Positions 46,795-58,760 of a stretch of 64,000 nt of DNA are shown here, piece by piece. Position 1 is the first letter of the stretch. Every line of letters begins with the position of its first letter. Under the pieces are notes generated by a model that was not told the DNA's origin, did no database searches, and saw nothing but the letters and a program-made list of their open reading frames with translations. Source of the stretch: Rapana venosa (taxonomy: Eukaryota; Mollusca; Gastropoda; Neogastropoda; Muricidae); the NCBI GenBank assembly GCA_028751875.1, contig CM054143.1, positions 69,853,951 through 69,917,950 of the forward strand, given 5' to 3'. A program made the position numbers and the translations under genes.

Positions 46795-49240
46795 CATAGA
46801 CAGCACCTCCCTCAAGCACAGCTAGTTCCTCTTGATGCTTCTCCCTGGCTGCCCTCACAGCATTGCGTCGTTTGTTCTGTCTGTCTTTTTTGTATTTCAG
46901 ACTATTTGCGGACTCTTTTTTGATTCTCGAGGCACTGAGTCGCGATGTGTGACAGCCAGGCTGAAATCCAAAAAACCTGAGTGTATCCCTGGCAGCATAG
47001 GCTCCAAATTGAATTCTCCTGCAGCTGTCAATACTGCAAAGTTGACAACGCTTTCGGATGCAAAGTTATTCTTGGCACACTTTGACCAGATCAGGCTATG
47101 TAGACATTCGTTGGCATTCTGAGTTCTCCCAGACACACATCTCTCCAACAGCTTTGTTTCAGTCAGTCTCTCATATATTGGCATGAGGTGCTGATGTAGC
47201 TTGTTGTAATCCAGTGGGGTGTGCACCAGCTTGCTGTGAGGTCCGGGAACTTTGTGTTGGGTAACAGATGACTGCCAAAAGCACCAGGTTTACACCAGTT
47301 GGACAGTCTTGATGAAATGGCTTCTCATCAGTTGAAAAAACAGTGGTGCAATGAAGCAAAGACTGTTTTTTCTCATCGACTCCACAGAATTGTTCCCCTA
47401 AAGGCCCGCTGTAATAGATGGTCAGCTTGGGGATAGCATTCTGTGTCAGCTGACCATGCCCCCGACCCCCCGAGTTATCCCTTCTTCCGGCAGCCCTGTG
47501 ACAAGAGTGCGAAGAGTTTGCCCCGAGACGCTTAACTAACATGATTTATACATTCTCTTCCTTTTCTATTTGTACATCAGGACCATAAGGCTTGATATTG
47601 TTAGCTCGGTCGGGTTTTAAACTGTCACCATCAGACAGCATGGTGGTTGTAGCGGAGTTTGTGGCGGCTTACTGATCGTCGCCAGAGGACTCGAGCAGCT
47701 TCTACCTCCATCATACCTGAGGATCCTGTTGACAAGAGAAACACACTATATTCAAGAAAAAAGGGAATAAACCTGAAAGAAAGACATGTGCATTAAAATT
47801 TCATGTAGAATGTGTGTGCATACATAAGATGTGCATGCACATGTACATTGTGGTGCATGCACTATGAAGTAGGTATAGTTTACAAAGTTGACAAGTCTCA
47901 AACAAAATATCTCACACACAACACACACTCACACACAAAACACACACAACAAACACACATACACACACAAAAACACACACACACAACAAACACAAAAACA
48001 CACACACACAAATGACAATTCTCACTCTTTCTTTCTCACTGTTTTTATTATCTCTCACTCCTCTCCTCTCCTCTCTCTCTCCCCCTCTCTCTCTCCCCTC
48101 TCACAACACACACACACACACACAACACACACACAACACACACACAAAACAAAACAACACACCAAGAGCTGAAGATGCTTACATTGAAATTCTTGTCACA
48201 GTCTGGGAAAATGCTTTGCAATCCAAGCCGCATACTCCATCTGGTCTTTCCCCCAAAGCATTGCCAGATTGAATGACAGGCCTGGCAGTATGTGCACATG
48301 ACATAGGCATCTATGCACATACCTGTTCAAACATCAACAACACAACCAACTCCAATGTGGGAGGAGTGACCACGTGTCAGCCAAGTTCCATCAAAACTAA
48401 CAGTGACATCTAAAACCTGATCGTTCTGACACACCACTGAGGCCTAACTGTTGTGCGTGCACCTGCCTGACATGTTTCACTGTTTAGCAAAAACTGAATC
48501 TTCTAACTCTGACAGTTCACTGTAGAGTTCTGCTGCCTTTTTATGGAATGTTGGGGTGCAAGCCTTGAAGATCTAAGCTTTCACAAAAAATTTTTGAATG
48601 TGTTTTACCCCATCCACTTGCAAGAGCTGCATATACAGCTTGCTTGTTGATGTTGTATGCTCTTCTCCTCTACCATCTTCTTGTGAAGCAAGACTGACTG
48701 AGCTAAAATATTTTTTCACACTGAGAACAACTAATATCACAAAAGACAGCAAAAAACCCCCTTTCTGCCTTCTCGATTGGTATTAGATGACAGACTAGTG
48801 TTCTTGCACAGTGGACAACTCAAAGTAGTGATCAATTTGTCAAGCTGCACTAGATCAACAATAGCTCTGCTGTGAACTCTCACTGATGTACTTGGCCTAC
48901 TTTTAACAAAAGATGGCTGTTCCTCCATGCATGAAAACTGTTTTATAGCTTCTTTCTTATACTGACTCCTCGTTTTGTTGTTGAGAATATCAGTAAATAC
49001 TACTACTACTACTGCCACTAGTACTAGGTTGATTTTCGACATGGACTGTAGAATCAACAAGAGTAAACAGAAGCACTGCTTGAAATCGACTGGGTAAAAA
49101 TCAGGATCGTTTTGGCTATCACTGGGCCTACCTTGAAATCTACGCTTCTTGCGTGCTTCAGAAAGTTGTTGTGCACGTTTTTTGCTTGGTTTGTAGCCTA
49201 TTATTCTTTGAAAATGCTTTGTCGCGGCATTTTGCGATCG
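46795..49240 (-). pseudogene. Kolobok / Mutator-like transposase, frameshifted
   Basis: Minus strand, broken into several frames but in the family's order. N-terminal KKRAQQLSEARKKRRFQ (about 49130-49185); a zinc-ribbon-like LSCPLCKN segment (about 48810); NKQAVYAALASG (about 48640); TVSFDGTWLTRGHSSHIGVG (about 48340-48410), the conserved DGTW block; CTYCQACHS (about 48270-48300); FPDCDKNFN (about 48190); GRGHGQLT; FSTDEKPFHQDCPTG (about 47300-47340); ERLTETKLLERCVSGRTQNA and NECLHSLIWSKCAKN (about 47080-47160); and a basic C-terminus near 46800. It would catalyse cut-and-paste transposition. Clean sub-frames are 48737-49060, 47171-47542 and 46897-47226. Real decay and sequencing error may both contribute. 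Identification is from remembered family motifs. Confidence 0.8.
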
Positions 49241-49708
49241 TATCCACGTCTGCTTGAATTAGAAATTGTAAACAGACGCCATAATGGCTTGGGCACGTGA
49301 CGCGATAAGGCCACTGGTGTTCTGCAAATTTCCCAGTTCAGAGTTCACACACACCATATATGGAGGACTCCGCTGGCTCAGTAAGGTGAAATAGGCGTCT
49401 CCTTCCAAGAATTGTATAAACTAGGTCACCTATAACCAAGCTAACGGTGTAAGGGAGACAACAAGCTTTTCACTGTATGCGGCATGACTAGGGTTCGCGA
49501 GTGTAAATGATCGTAACTAGGGCTGAAAAATCGGATTTTTTTTTACACAAAAGCAAAAAAATCAAAACACCAGGTATTTATTAAAGGCTTTTATTGCAAG
49601 AAAATGAACATTTTTATGCAAAACAAGTTCAGAATCCGAAAGCATACATATTTTACTGACAAATTCTTGTAAAATCACAAAAGTGGTCTGATAGTCGATT
49701 TTTCCCAT

Positions 49709-49728
49709 TTTCACTACAGAACATCGCC
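49709..49728. repeat. Right terminal inverted repeat of Kolobok-like element
   Basis: TTTCACTACAGAACATCGCC, followed by the TTAA duplication at 49729-49732. Confidence 0.85.
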
Positions 49729-50345
49729 TTAAGATCTATCCATTGGCTGCCTGTGCCACAGAGAGTAAATTATAAGATCAGTACCCTCTGTTACAAATGT
49801 CTCTACAAAACTGCACCCTCCTACCTCTGTGAATGTCTTCACCTGTACACTCCTTCATGTTCCCTCTGCTCTGCTGCAGATACCTTGTGCCTACGAATAC
49901 CTAGATTCAACCAATCCACTGTTGGCCGCCGCTCTTTCTCTATTTCGGGTCCATCGACCTGGAATGAGCTCCCTCTCTCCTCTTCGCCAGAAACCTAGTT
50001 ATAACACTTTTAAAATCCAGCCTCAAACATATATATTTCAAACCAAGAAGATTTCTCCCCCTGTTTCATATCAAACTGTCCCTCCCTTTGCTAACCCATG
50101 TCATCACCCTGCTAAAGTTATGGCCTGTGTGTGTAAGTGAGTGTGCTGTTTTAGAAATAATTTGACTATTGAAAAATTTTAGTTCAAATTTCTCTGCAAG
50201 CTACCATGTTTAGTAATATCTGTTTATCTAAAACTATTGCTTGATTGTCATTGGTTGCATGATTGGGTAGGATTAGGTTGAATGCATGCGCTTTGATTTG
50301 TCTTTGCAAGATATAGCCGCTAGATAAGTTCCATTTATTATTATT
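49729..50345 (+). mobile_element. LINE copy C, C-terminal coding end and 3' tail
   Basis: Resumes exactly where 46167 stops: IHWLPVPQRVNYKISTLCYK, then LRIPRFNQSTVGRRSFSISG and STWNELP, in one open frame (49753-49998), followed by KPSYNTFKIQPQTY. It ends with CTTTGCAAGATATAGC and TTATTATTATTAT (50337-50350). Intact over this stretch, unlike the upstream half. Confidence 0.85.
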
Positions 50346-50350
50346 ATTAT

Positions 50351-51060
50351 GCAGCAGTACACTCCCCGAAAATCACCACTTCGATGACTACTAAAAAAAA
50401 AATTAAATAACTGCATCAAAAATTGCTTTGAAACAAAAGAAAAATTGCAATGGCGGCATCTGAGACTATCTGGAGAGCTAGCTCACTGCCCATGGTCCAA
50501 GTTTAAAAGGGGTGTAAGGCCTGGTCTAAAAAATAGCGTGGTTTCCTGCACTATGTGAACCAACATTTCTGCTGGACACAACACAACCAACAACAACAAC
50601 AAACAGAAAAAGTAGCAAGTGGCCCGGGCCCCCCACTCCTGAATTAAGAGAGATCACAACTGCATGACACTGCCACCCACACCAACACAACAGTCTGACC
50701 TCTAATCTACAAGCACAGGTTTTTCACTCACAACCAGAGCTATGAAGTTTTACATACATCCTTATCTTCTAGGAGAAACTGCGGAAAATTGTAGAAGTAG
50801 GGCAGCCCTGACCCCTTTCCTGTCACACCTCACACTGCACACTGATGTACAGTGGGAATGCAACTCACTATAGGCAATGCACGGTTCTAACCTCATTCCA
50901 CCTGCACCGTATGTATGTCAGTCACACACTTTCTGGGCCACAACAAAATTAAAGAAAAGTCATATATTGTCAGAGCTTTTTTGCTGTCCATTAGATGTCA
51001 ACACTGATACCACGCTGTTTTTGTTTTAGGAGGGGGGGGGGTTGTTTTTTTTTTCTCAAT
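50351..51060. other. Noncoding arm sequence
   Basis: Reverse match to 40336-41032. No gene seen. Confidence 0.5.
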
Positions 51061-51079
51061 TTCCCTTTGGCTAGACTTG

Positions 51080-51430
51080 GGGTTCACCAATGAAGAGATT
51101 TATGCGTACGCGACTGTTGGCCTTTTATCCCCTCATGTAAAACGCAATGTTCACCAATGAAGAGATTTATGCGTACGCGACTGTTGGCCTTTTATCCCCT
51201 CACCGAGCTCATGATATAAAATGCAATAAGATTTCCTAAAACTGAAGAAAAACACAGATTCAATGACACACTGTACAAAAGTGAAGAAAAACACAGATTC
51301 AATGACACACTGTACAAAAGTGAAGAAAAACACAGATTCAATGACACACTGTACAAAAGTGAAGAAAAACATGGATTCAATGACACACTGTACAAAAGTG
51401 AAGAAAAACATGGTTTCAATGACACTGCAC
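51080..51430. repeat. Tandem repeats, right-arm counterpart
   Basis: Two copies of the TTCACCAATGAAGAGATTTA unit and about five copies of a 39-bp unit containing CAATGACACACTGTACAAAA. The left arm has about three and about two to three copies respectively, so both arrays differ in length between arms. Confidence 0.85.
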
Positions 51431-51769
51431 AATCCATCTCCACAGGGACAGCCCTTCTTTCACTTACTGGTGCACAGTGATCCTGGTCCTCCTCCATCCA
51501 TGAAGCAGCAGCACACAGGGGAGGGAACTGTTCAGGAGATGGGCAGCACACGCTGAGGGCCCAGGCTGAGGTGAAGGTCAGGGGTCTGGTGGCTTCTTCT
51601 TCCTATGACAACTGCAAGCAGGGAGACATGGTGGTGATCCCCTATGTCACTGACCTGTTCACAGAAAACAACACACATCACCACTGACCAGCAAGCTGGA
51701 CACACATCACCACCAAGAATGAAACAAGGAGGCGGGACAGGGCAGGAAGCCTAGGGTCAGAAGCGCTGC

Positions 51770-52040
51770 ACTCAGGATCTTACGGCTCAGGATTGAGCCA
51801 CCACGGAGGCAACAGTGTCAGGGGATTTACCCTGGATTAACATAATGCCGACTCCACCTCCGCCCTCAAAGTCCGAGTTTGGATAAGACTGTAAACTGAG
51901 ACCCATGTCCAAACACCAAAACACCAGAACATCTTGCACACATGTTAAAAAAACCTGTTCCGCTTATTTCAAAGAAGTGGCCAGTTGTGCCGCTAGAAGG
52001 TGGCAACTTTGTTTTTCACCAGCCACAGGCGTTATGTTCA
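51770..52040 (+). repeat. SINE-A copy, plus strand
   Basis: Partner of 39340-39600: ATGCCGACTCCACCTCCGCC, AAAGTCCGAGTTTGGATAAG, AGAACATCTTGCACACATG and CCTGTTCCGC. Confidence 0.75.
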
Positions 52041-53150
52041 GACACTCGCGATCCTAAAGTGGAAATGCGCTACCTCACGGTGGTAAAAAACGCAGCATAG
52101 CAAAATCTCACCACTGTGAACCTCTGGAGCTCTACCAGGAACAACAACAACAAAACAAAAAGGCCGCCTCAGAAAAACACTGTCCCCGCATGGGGATGCC
52201 CAGGGCCCTCTCAGTATAAACAAGCATCTCCACCTGAAAATCCGTCCTAGAATTTCCCTCCTTTTTAATCTATCCTTTCGTTCTACCTTTTCCTTTTGCT
52301 TCCCATCACCTTCTTGTCGATTTTCTGCCTCATGTCCATTCTCCCCTTTTTCCGAAAGACTGAAAAGAATGACAATCTCTACCACACCAAAGTGAAATCA
52401 CTGGCCTGAGAAGAAAGAAACCTGAAACTGAAATAAGAACTGAAAAATGAGAAAAAAGAAAAAAAGAAAAAGAAGAAAAAGAAAGAAAATGAGAAAAAAG
52501 AAAAGAACTTGTCAGACCGTAACAGCCACGCATCACAGTTGTGCTCATGTGACGGACAACAGCAAGTCACAGTCTGAGTGTTGACAAAGAAAAGATCGAA
52601 CAACTGCATGGCCCAGAGTTTTGGATCATGGTTCAGGCTTTGCACTGACTTGCACAGACTTATGTTCATATCACCACTTTTTTATATACAAATAAATTCA
52701 GCAAACAACCAAAGCTTTTCGTGCATCTGTGGGCATTACATGAGGTAATCTGAAACGCTGATTTTCAGTCTGCCTATATCTGGGGCGCCAAACTCACAAT
52801 GATCATTTTCTGATAAATAAAAGTTATAATACAGTCAGCAGTAAAACAACAGCTGCTGTGTTAACCTTTCCAGTGCTGTCATTTGCAAGAATGGGGGGGG
52901 CCTGTGTCATCCACAGAAATGAGGGCCCCATTTGAAGTCACACTCTCCACATTCGTGGGGTGGCTGACATTTTGCAACATGCTTGAGATTTTTTTGGGGC
53001 CATTGACACATTTCTGACCTTTTACTAATATTGTGTTTTTGCTGCTTTTAAACAACACATACAAACACCAAAAATTTAATAGAGAAAAAATCATTATTTC
53101 TTCTAATAATAACAATGTTAATTAATATCATTCCTATTCCTAGGCAAGAG
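52041..53150. other. Noncoding arm sequence
   Basis: Reverse match to 38300-39335. A/G-rich low complexity at 52440-52505. No gene called. Confidence 0.5.
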
Positions 53151-53189
53151 CAGTTCTCTGCACAAACTGGTCTCCTCTCCCTCAGACCA

Positions 53190-53418
53190 GATGTCCTGCA
53201 CGGCCAAAGACAGGCTGCTGCCACTACAGGCTACTGCTTCTTTTCTTCCCTGCTCCTTGGCTAGAGCTCCCAGGTTCTCCAATGGTCAGATTTTCTGCAT
53301 GCTACCGTTTCTGCCCACCATGAAGGTAGCCGCATTCCGACTTCAGGGATGCATGCTGGGTATGTTTCTGCTTCTGTTACCCACTGAACACTGACATGAA
53401 TTACGGGATCTTTAACAG
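53190..53418 (-). repeat. SINE-B copy, minus strand, split by an insertion
   Basis: Mirror of 38060-38240 (CTTGGCTAGAGCTCCC, GCATGCTGGGTATG, TACGGGATCTTTAAC). It continues after the element at 56794 with AACAGGCATATTTGATTTTC. Confidence 0.7.
53412..53418. repeat. Target duplication TTAACAG (left copy)
   Basis: TTAACAG immediately before the element and again at 56794-56800. The left arm has a single TTAACGT at the matching place (38070-38077 on the other strand orientation). Confidence 0.75.
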
Positions 53419-56400
53419 TAGGTAGCGGCAGCCCCAGGCGAATACTGTCATCACTGCTGAAAAGTGGCAAATTTTCGGTCTTTTCACTTTCTTATCACTC
53501 CGCTTCTGTTTTACTGATTAAAAAACACTGTATATCCGAAAAAAGTTCAATCTTTCTTCTTTTCATTGAGTGCATTTTTATTTCTGTGGCTTGTGTATCG
53601 TCAATACGAAAAAGCGTGTGAATGAGGTGGCGTTCCGCTAAAAATCGCTGCGCGGCCGCCTTTTTCGCGCACAATGTACAAATCTTCAAAGAGACATGAC
53701 CACTTTGAATCCGAGCGTATTCGCGACAGACAACTATTGTCACTATATTTGGTATAAATTGTGTTCAGATTTTATTGTAGAATACCAAGATGGGTGAAAG
53801 TTTTTTCATAACTGGCAAAATTTCGCGAAAAAACGGATTTTTGGCGGTAAAAAAAACGATCTCCCGACGGCGAACTCCGAAGAACCTGTAGCTTAAAATA
53901 CCCCAATACTCAAGGTGAAAATCAAACTAGACGACCTATTTGTACTAATTTGGGAATGGGTTAATGTATTCATGACTGTCGTCCACCCGCAAACCAATAA
54001 AAGCAAAGTGTTTCAAACGGTGGAAAGTTCGTTAACGCAAGGCAAGGACGAACGGACATAGCGAACCGATCTTGAACCGATCTTGTCAAGGATCGACGAA
54101 TTTTTTCGATTTACGGGTAAATTTTCATAAAATTTTCAATATAGATCATCGATATAACAGTTTATTTATACAAAGATCGCGTGGTGCGCAATAATTCGTG
54201 CGATCGTTGAAAACGAAGACTTAGTAAAGGGCTATTACGATCGTTGTCGATCTTCGGACATGTTGCGAACCGGAAAGAAAAAGCATGCCCGATTTCGTCA
54301 GATATTCCACAAATCACTTCCAAATTTACCCATGATTGCAAAATAAGATAGTTTGAACGTATCTCTATACAATGTATTTTTTGGTAAGGTTACATGGTGA
54401 AATAGCGATCGTATTAACGATTTACCGAATGACCACCTAACAAAGAGAAGATAATCCGAATCGTCGTGACTCGTGATTTCATGAAGCAAACGTCTCCCCG
54501 TTTTTGTTTTTGTTTTGACCAATTCACACTTTAGTACCATTTTGGTGAATTGAAAGTGGGGTTTAGTTTATTTTCTTTGTTTAGTTGTGCCGGGGATTTT
54601 GGTTACGCCCTCTTTCCATAAATTAATGTGATATCAATGAGTTTCTTCTCCGGCAACATATACAAGGTAGAGTTACATGTCAGTGCAGTAATACTCAATA
54701 GTAAGCTTATTATTATCTTTTGTAATATTATTACCATACACAATAGGTATTAGTACAGTGTCTATCAGCCTAGCAACCCCCCCCCCCCCCCCCCCCCCAA
54801 TCCCATTCATTTCCCTTTTCCATTATTTTGGGGTTGATTGGCTTCCAGTGCTAGCATAAACACAAAACAAAATACACACACACACACACACACACCCCAC
54901 ACACACACATGTTACAATAAAAGATGTTAACACAGATGTCTTCAGGGGAAATAATTCTTTATTTCAACCTTTTTTCAATCGTGACACATTTGTACTGCAG
55001 TCATTACCAGCAGTTATAGCACCAAAGGAATGAAGACTTTGTTGGATTTCTTATGTGTGTCATGTGTGTCTCCCAATTATTTTCTTTGTCTATGCATAAC
55101 AGTTTCTATAAACCTTTTTAGTTTTTCATTTTTTAAATGTGACAAAAAAATGGAATTTAAACTTAAAACGGGGGTATATTTTTTGGCAACTCAAAAACAG
55201 TTTCATCCAAAGGTGTGTTGCAGAGTTTTGCAAGCATCTTGATTCAGTTATTGGTACTAAGCAAAAGGGTAGAAGCTTGATAAAAACCCCACTTTCCTGT
55301 CAATAAATTGTATACTGACTTCCGGGTTGCAGTGTCTTCTGACAATTTAAAAAAAAAGTACTACAATACCCCAAATAAAAGACATTTTGCCAAACCCATT
55401 CAAAAAGGACGCGGGGTCCTTTTAAAGGGATTGTGTGAAAATTTTGAAACCACCCAACATGGCTCACGGGAGCTTATGCCCCCCTTTCCAGCTTCAGTGG
55501 ACTTTTGAAAGCTTTATGCTTTTGAAACGGCAAGAAAACACATAATTATATATGTACCAGTGGTGGGAGCAACTGACGAAATTCGGGAAGGGGCACCTTT
55601 ACCCAACAGGGGAAAAAAAAATTAAAATAAGCACAAAGCGCTTCAACGCCTACGGGAAAAAAAAATATAAAAAGACGGAATAAATTTTGCTTTTGTGGTC
55701 TTTTCCCTTCAAATGTGTGTTTATCTTTGTAGTTGGTGGGTTTGGTGATTCAAATGATTTTGGGTTCTTGCGCTCTCATCCCAGTGTCCTCTAAACTGTA
55801 GCATCAAATTTACACCACCCCAGTTCTCTGACATCAAGGTTCCAGTTTAGTAGGGGGCACTGACTCCCCTACTCATGAACCTGCCTCTCCTTACCACCTG
55901 TAATTAGGGTTAGTGAAGGGTTTCAAATATATATCACAACATAGAAAGAAGCAAATGATTTTAAAATTAAAAAAGGGTTTTTCAGATTAATCATTAAAAA
56001 TGATTTTTAAAAGATTTGTTTCTTTTTTTAAACATGTTTTCACAAAAACTTGTTTTTACAAAATTTCACTTAAAATTTCACCAAAATTTGCCCCTTGGCG
56101 GCCCTTTTGAATCTAAAACACTTATGTAATTTTATGAAAAAAATCAAAAAATGTATTTTTTTAAATAGCAAATTTCAACCATATTTTACACCCCCAAATT
56201 CCCCGTCAATATCTTACAGGTTCAAAAGTTATTTAAAGAAATCCCATTTCGTCTTTTTTTTTTCCGTCGCAGGGCTTTTTAGGGTTTTCGGAAAAATTAG
56301 ACCCCAATATTTTAAAAAATTTGGTCTAGGATAGCCCTAGAAAAAATTGGCATAATCTATGTATGCATATCTTTTAAGCATTAAAAATGTACCATAAATG

Positions 56401-56793
56401 CTATCTTACCCAACCTTTGGACCTCAAAATGGCTTTACGTGCTTTTGAAAACCGCCAATCACATGAGAGGCAATTTTAACAAAGTATTTTCTTTTTTCCC
56501 CTTCAAAATAGAGAGCTATTCTTTTTGTAGGGTTTTTTTTTATTTTAGACATTTATGTGGAAATTTTTTAGGTGTGATTGTATGCTTTCCGCTACAGGGG
56601 CCTTTCCAAATAAGGCTCCATACAGTTAAAAAAGGCCGAAAAATTTCCCCCATCTTTAGACACCCATAACTTTTGAAAAAATAGAGATAGAGACATAATT
56701 CTTTTTTTGTTGTGTTTGTTTTAAAAAATTCTTTTCAAAAATACCATTTTTATGTACACAAATACTATATAAAATTTTGGCTGCCGCTACCTA
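53419..56793. mobile_element. Unclassified DNA element, 3375 bp, 15-bp inverted ends
   Basis: Perfect terminal inverted repeat TAGGTAGCGGCAGCC / GGCTGCCGCTACCTA, flanked by the 7-bp direct repeat TTAACAG. The inside has two textures: 53.4-54.7 kb is high-complexity with many GATCG/CGATC motifs, and 55.0-56.7 kb is AT-rich and homopolymer-damaged. Open frames (53495-53743 and 54298-54540 minus, 55030-55242 plus) are short and match no transposase I know. It is either a non-autonomous element or one whose gene is unreadable. Superfamily unassigned: hAT and P usually give 8 bp, Dada 6-7 bp. Confidence 0.7.
54775..54912. repeat. Poly-C run and CA microsatellite inside the element
   Basis: A (C)20-type run at 54778-54798 and (CA)n at 54874-54908. 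Confidence 0.85.
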
Positions 56794-57190
56794 TTAACAG
56801 GCATATTTGATTTTCCGCACATACATCTTCTTCTTCTTCCTTTTTTGTCATGTTTCTCCCAGGGGAGGTTTGACATTGATGAGCCTTCTCCATCTCTCTG
56901 TTTTCAGCTTCCTCCTTATTTATGCCCCTTTCTCTAAGATCATCTGCAATACAGGCAGCCCAGGTCTTATGAAGAGAATTTCGGCACTGGCAGGTCTGCC
57001 CTTGAAGTTTGACCTGGAGACTGTAAAAAGCCCCACCATTAATTCCCCAGACACCAATCCAGATGTGAAACCTCAGGTCTTCAGGGATCCACAGGACGAA
57101 GACTGAAGTGGAAGGGTCTTAACCACCCGGCTGTAGACAAAGTCCGTCCCAGGCAGCTTTCAGCTGACTGACTGACAACAACTCTCCTCC
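56794..57190 (-). mobile_element. SINE-B end plus LINE C-terminal remnant, minus
   Basis: Mirror of 37690-38060, including (CTT)n at 56827-56838 and the reverse-strand residues of the W-DDL-GI segment. Confidence 0.5.
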
Positions 57191-57464
57191 TCCAGCTCAT
57201 GCTATGTCTTCGGAATTCAGTTATTGCCTTCAGGACGCGCTTTCGTGCTTCCAACAGTAAAACAAAATAGAAAAAGAAATTCTTTGTTCCAGTAGTCATT
57301 CGTATTCTAAATTCAAACAGCACGTGACCAAACAGTTTACATTTCTCTGATATACCACCCCTTATTGTCAAGTGCGTGTTGTGTGTGTGGTAATGAAAAA
57401 TATCCCCTTATCTTGCATTTGGCATTCAAGAATGATATCTAAAATTGGGTGTGTGTGTGTGTGT

Positions 57465-57499
<35 letters not shown>

Positions 57500-58479
57500 A
57501 ATCTTTACTAGATAATGGCAATTATGTTGCGCGGGTGGCACGTGTGTGTGTATCTTGTGATCAAACTGTGTGCATATATTGGTGCTGTGTGGTGGATGGG
57601 TGTGCGCGTGTGTGTGAATGCGCACATGAGTGCACGCGTAAGAAAAATAATAAAGTTTATAACTTTTTCCATCAATGGTTTTTTACAACATTGTATTCCT
57701 ACATTTGGTGTGTGTGTTTGTGGTGTGTGTGTATGCGGTGCGTGTGTGGGCACGCAACCTGGGTTTGTGTTTGTGTATGATAATTTTTTTAAGCTATCTT
57801 GGAATGTTTATAGCAATCTGAAATGTATTTTTCTTGTGAGACAATTATAGGTATCAATGTGCCTGTGTCTGCTGACCTCTCAGGTCCCTGGTCGGTTCCT
57901 GCACTCCCTGAACATTCTGCTCTCCTCTGCTCTGTCAGCTCTGTCCTGGTCAGCGTACCTCACTCCATGTCCACCTTGTCACCATCCCCTACCACACTCC
58001 TTCCTGTCCTCACAGGGACCAACAGCAACGTCCTCCTGAGGTCTGGCAGCTGATCAGGAACGACAGACATGTCCTCCAGGCTGCCCTGATTTCCCGCCCT
58101 GTGGATTGGCTTGTCACCTGCATCAACATCATCTCCCATGTCTTCAGTCAGCACTACGTCTTGTACAGAAGGACAAATTCAAAGTGCTTTCACACACACT
58201 GTTCACACCAACACAAACATTTACACATACACACATGCATTTAACAATAATACACAAATGAAGCCATGGAAATACAACACACAGGTTAACCGACACATAA
58301 ACCCGCAAGGAAAAAGCTCATCAATCAGCACAGATACATGGAATCCTAAACTAAAGCCACATTCCAACTTCAGTGATGATGTCTAAGACACAGCCCCATG
58401 TGTAGAGTTTTTGCAGGGGGGGGGGGAGAGGGGGTTTGGCTTGGGGCATTTCTGGTCATCCATGCCTCTTACAGCATGA
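57191..58479. other. Noncoding stretch with GT microsatellite
   Basis: (GT)n at 57449-57496. From about 57430 this has no left-arm counterpart. Short open frames at 57823-58160 look incidental. Confidence 0.45.
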
Positions 58480-58760
58480 ACCGGCCTTTCTTTCAAAAGC
58501 AGAATACTCATCAGCACACAATGGCCTACTCTTTCCATAAGGTGACACAGGTTTTAGTGTTGGGCGTGTGGCTGCATGAGTATGAGTGAGATGAGTGTGG
58601 TGTGTGGTGTTGGTGTGTGTGTGGTGTGTTGTGTGTGTGTGTGGTGTGTTTAGTTGAGATGTTCTGTGTGCATTTGCCCATGGGACATCAGTTTACAGCC
58701 TCATCTAAAGGACTTTCAGGGAGTGGAGTCGGCACGATCTCAGTCCAGGGAAAAGTCCCC
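58480..58760 (-). repeat. SINE-A copy, minus strand, interrupted by GT repeat
   Basis: GCACACAATGGCCTACTCTT (58515), then a GT-rich insert at 58590-58650, then TTTACAGCCTCATCTAAAGG and GGGAGTGGAGTCGGCAC. Blocks are in minus orientation. Confidence 0.65.

Larger units (their letters stand above)
46168..49728 (-). mobile_element. Kolobok-like DNA transposon, 3561 bp, nested in LINE
   Basis: Ends are inverted repeats: left GGCAATGTTCTGCAGTGAAA and, on the opposite strand, right GGCGATGTTCTGTAGTGAAA (18 of 20 identical). TTAA flanks both sides. It carries one minus-strand transposase gene of the kind annotated as Mutator-like transposase domain in many invertebrates, which belongs with TTAA-targeting Kolobok elements. 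The LINE continues immediately after it. piggyBac also targets TTAA, but its ends start with CC and its transposase is different. The element postdates the LINE copy and is absent from the left arm. Confidence 0.85.

Noticed and set aside
46168..49728. piggyBac element, because of the TTAA target
   Set aside because: Ends begin GGC rather than CC, and the encoded protein has DGTW and CxxC blocks of the Kolobok/Mutator-like type.
51151..51432. Repeated 'CVIESVFFFTFVQ' protein
   Set aside because: Translation of the 39-bp tandem array; no start context or partner-arm conservation.
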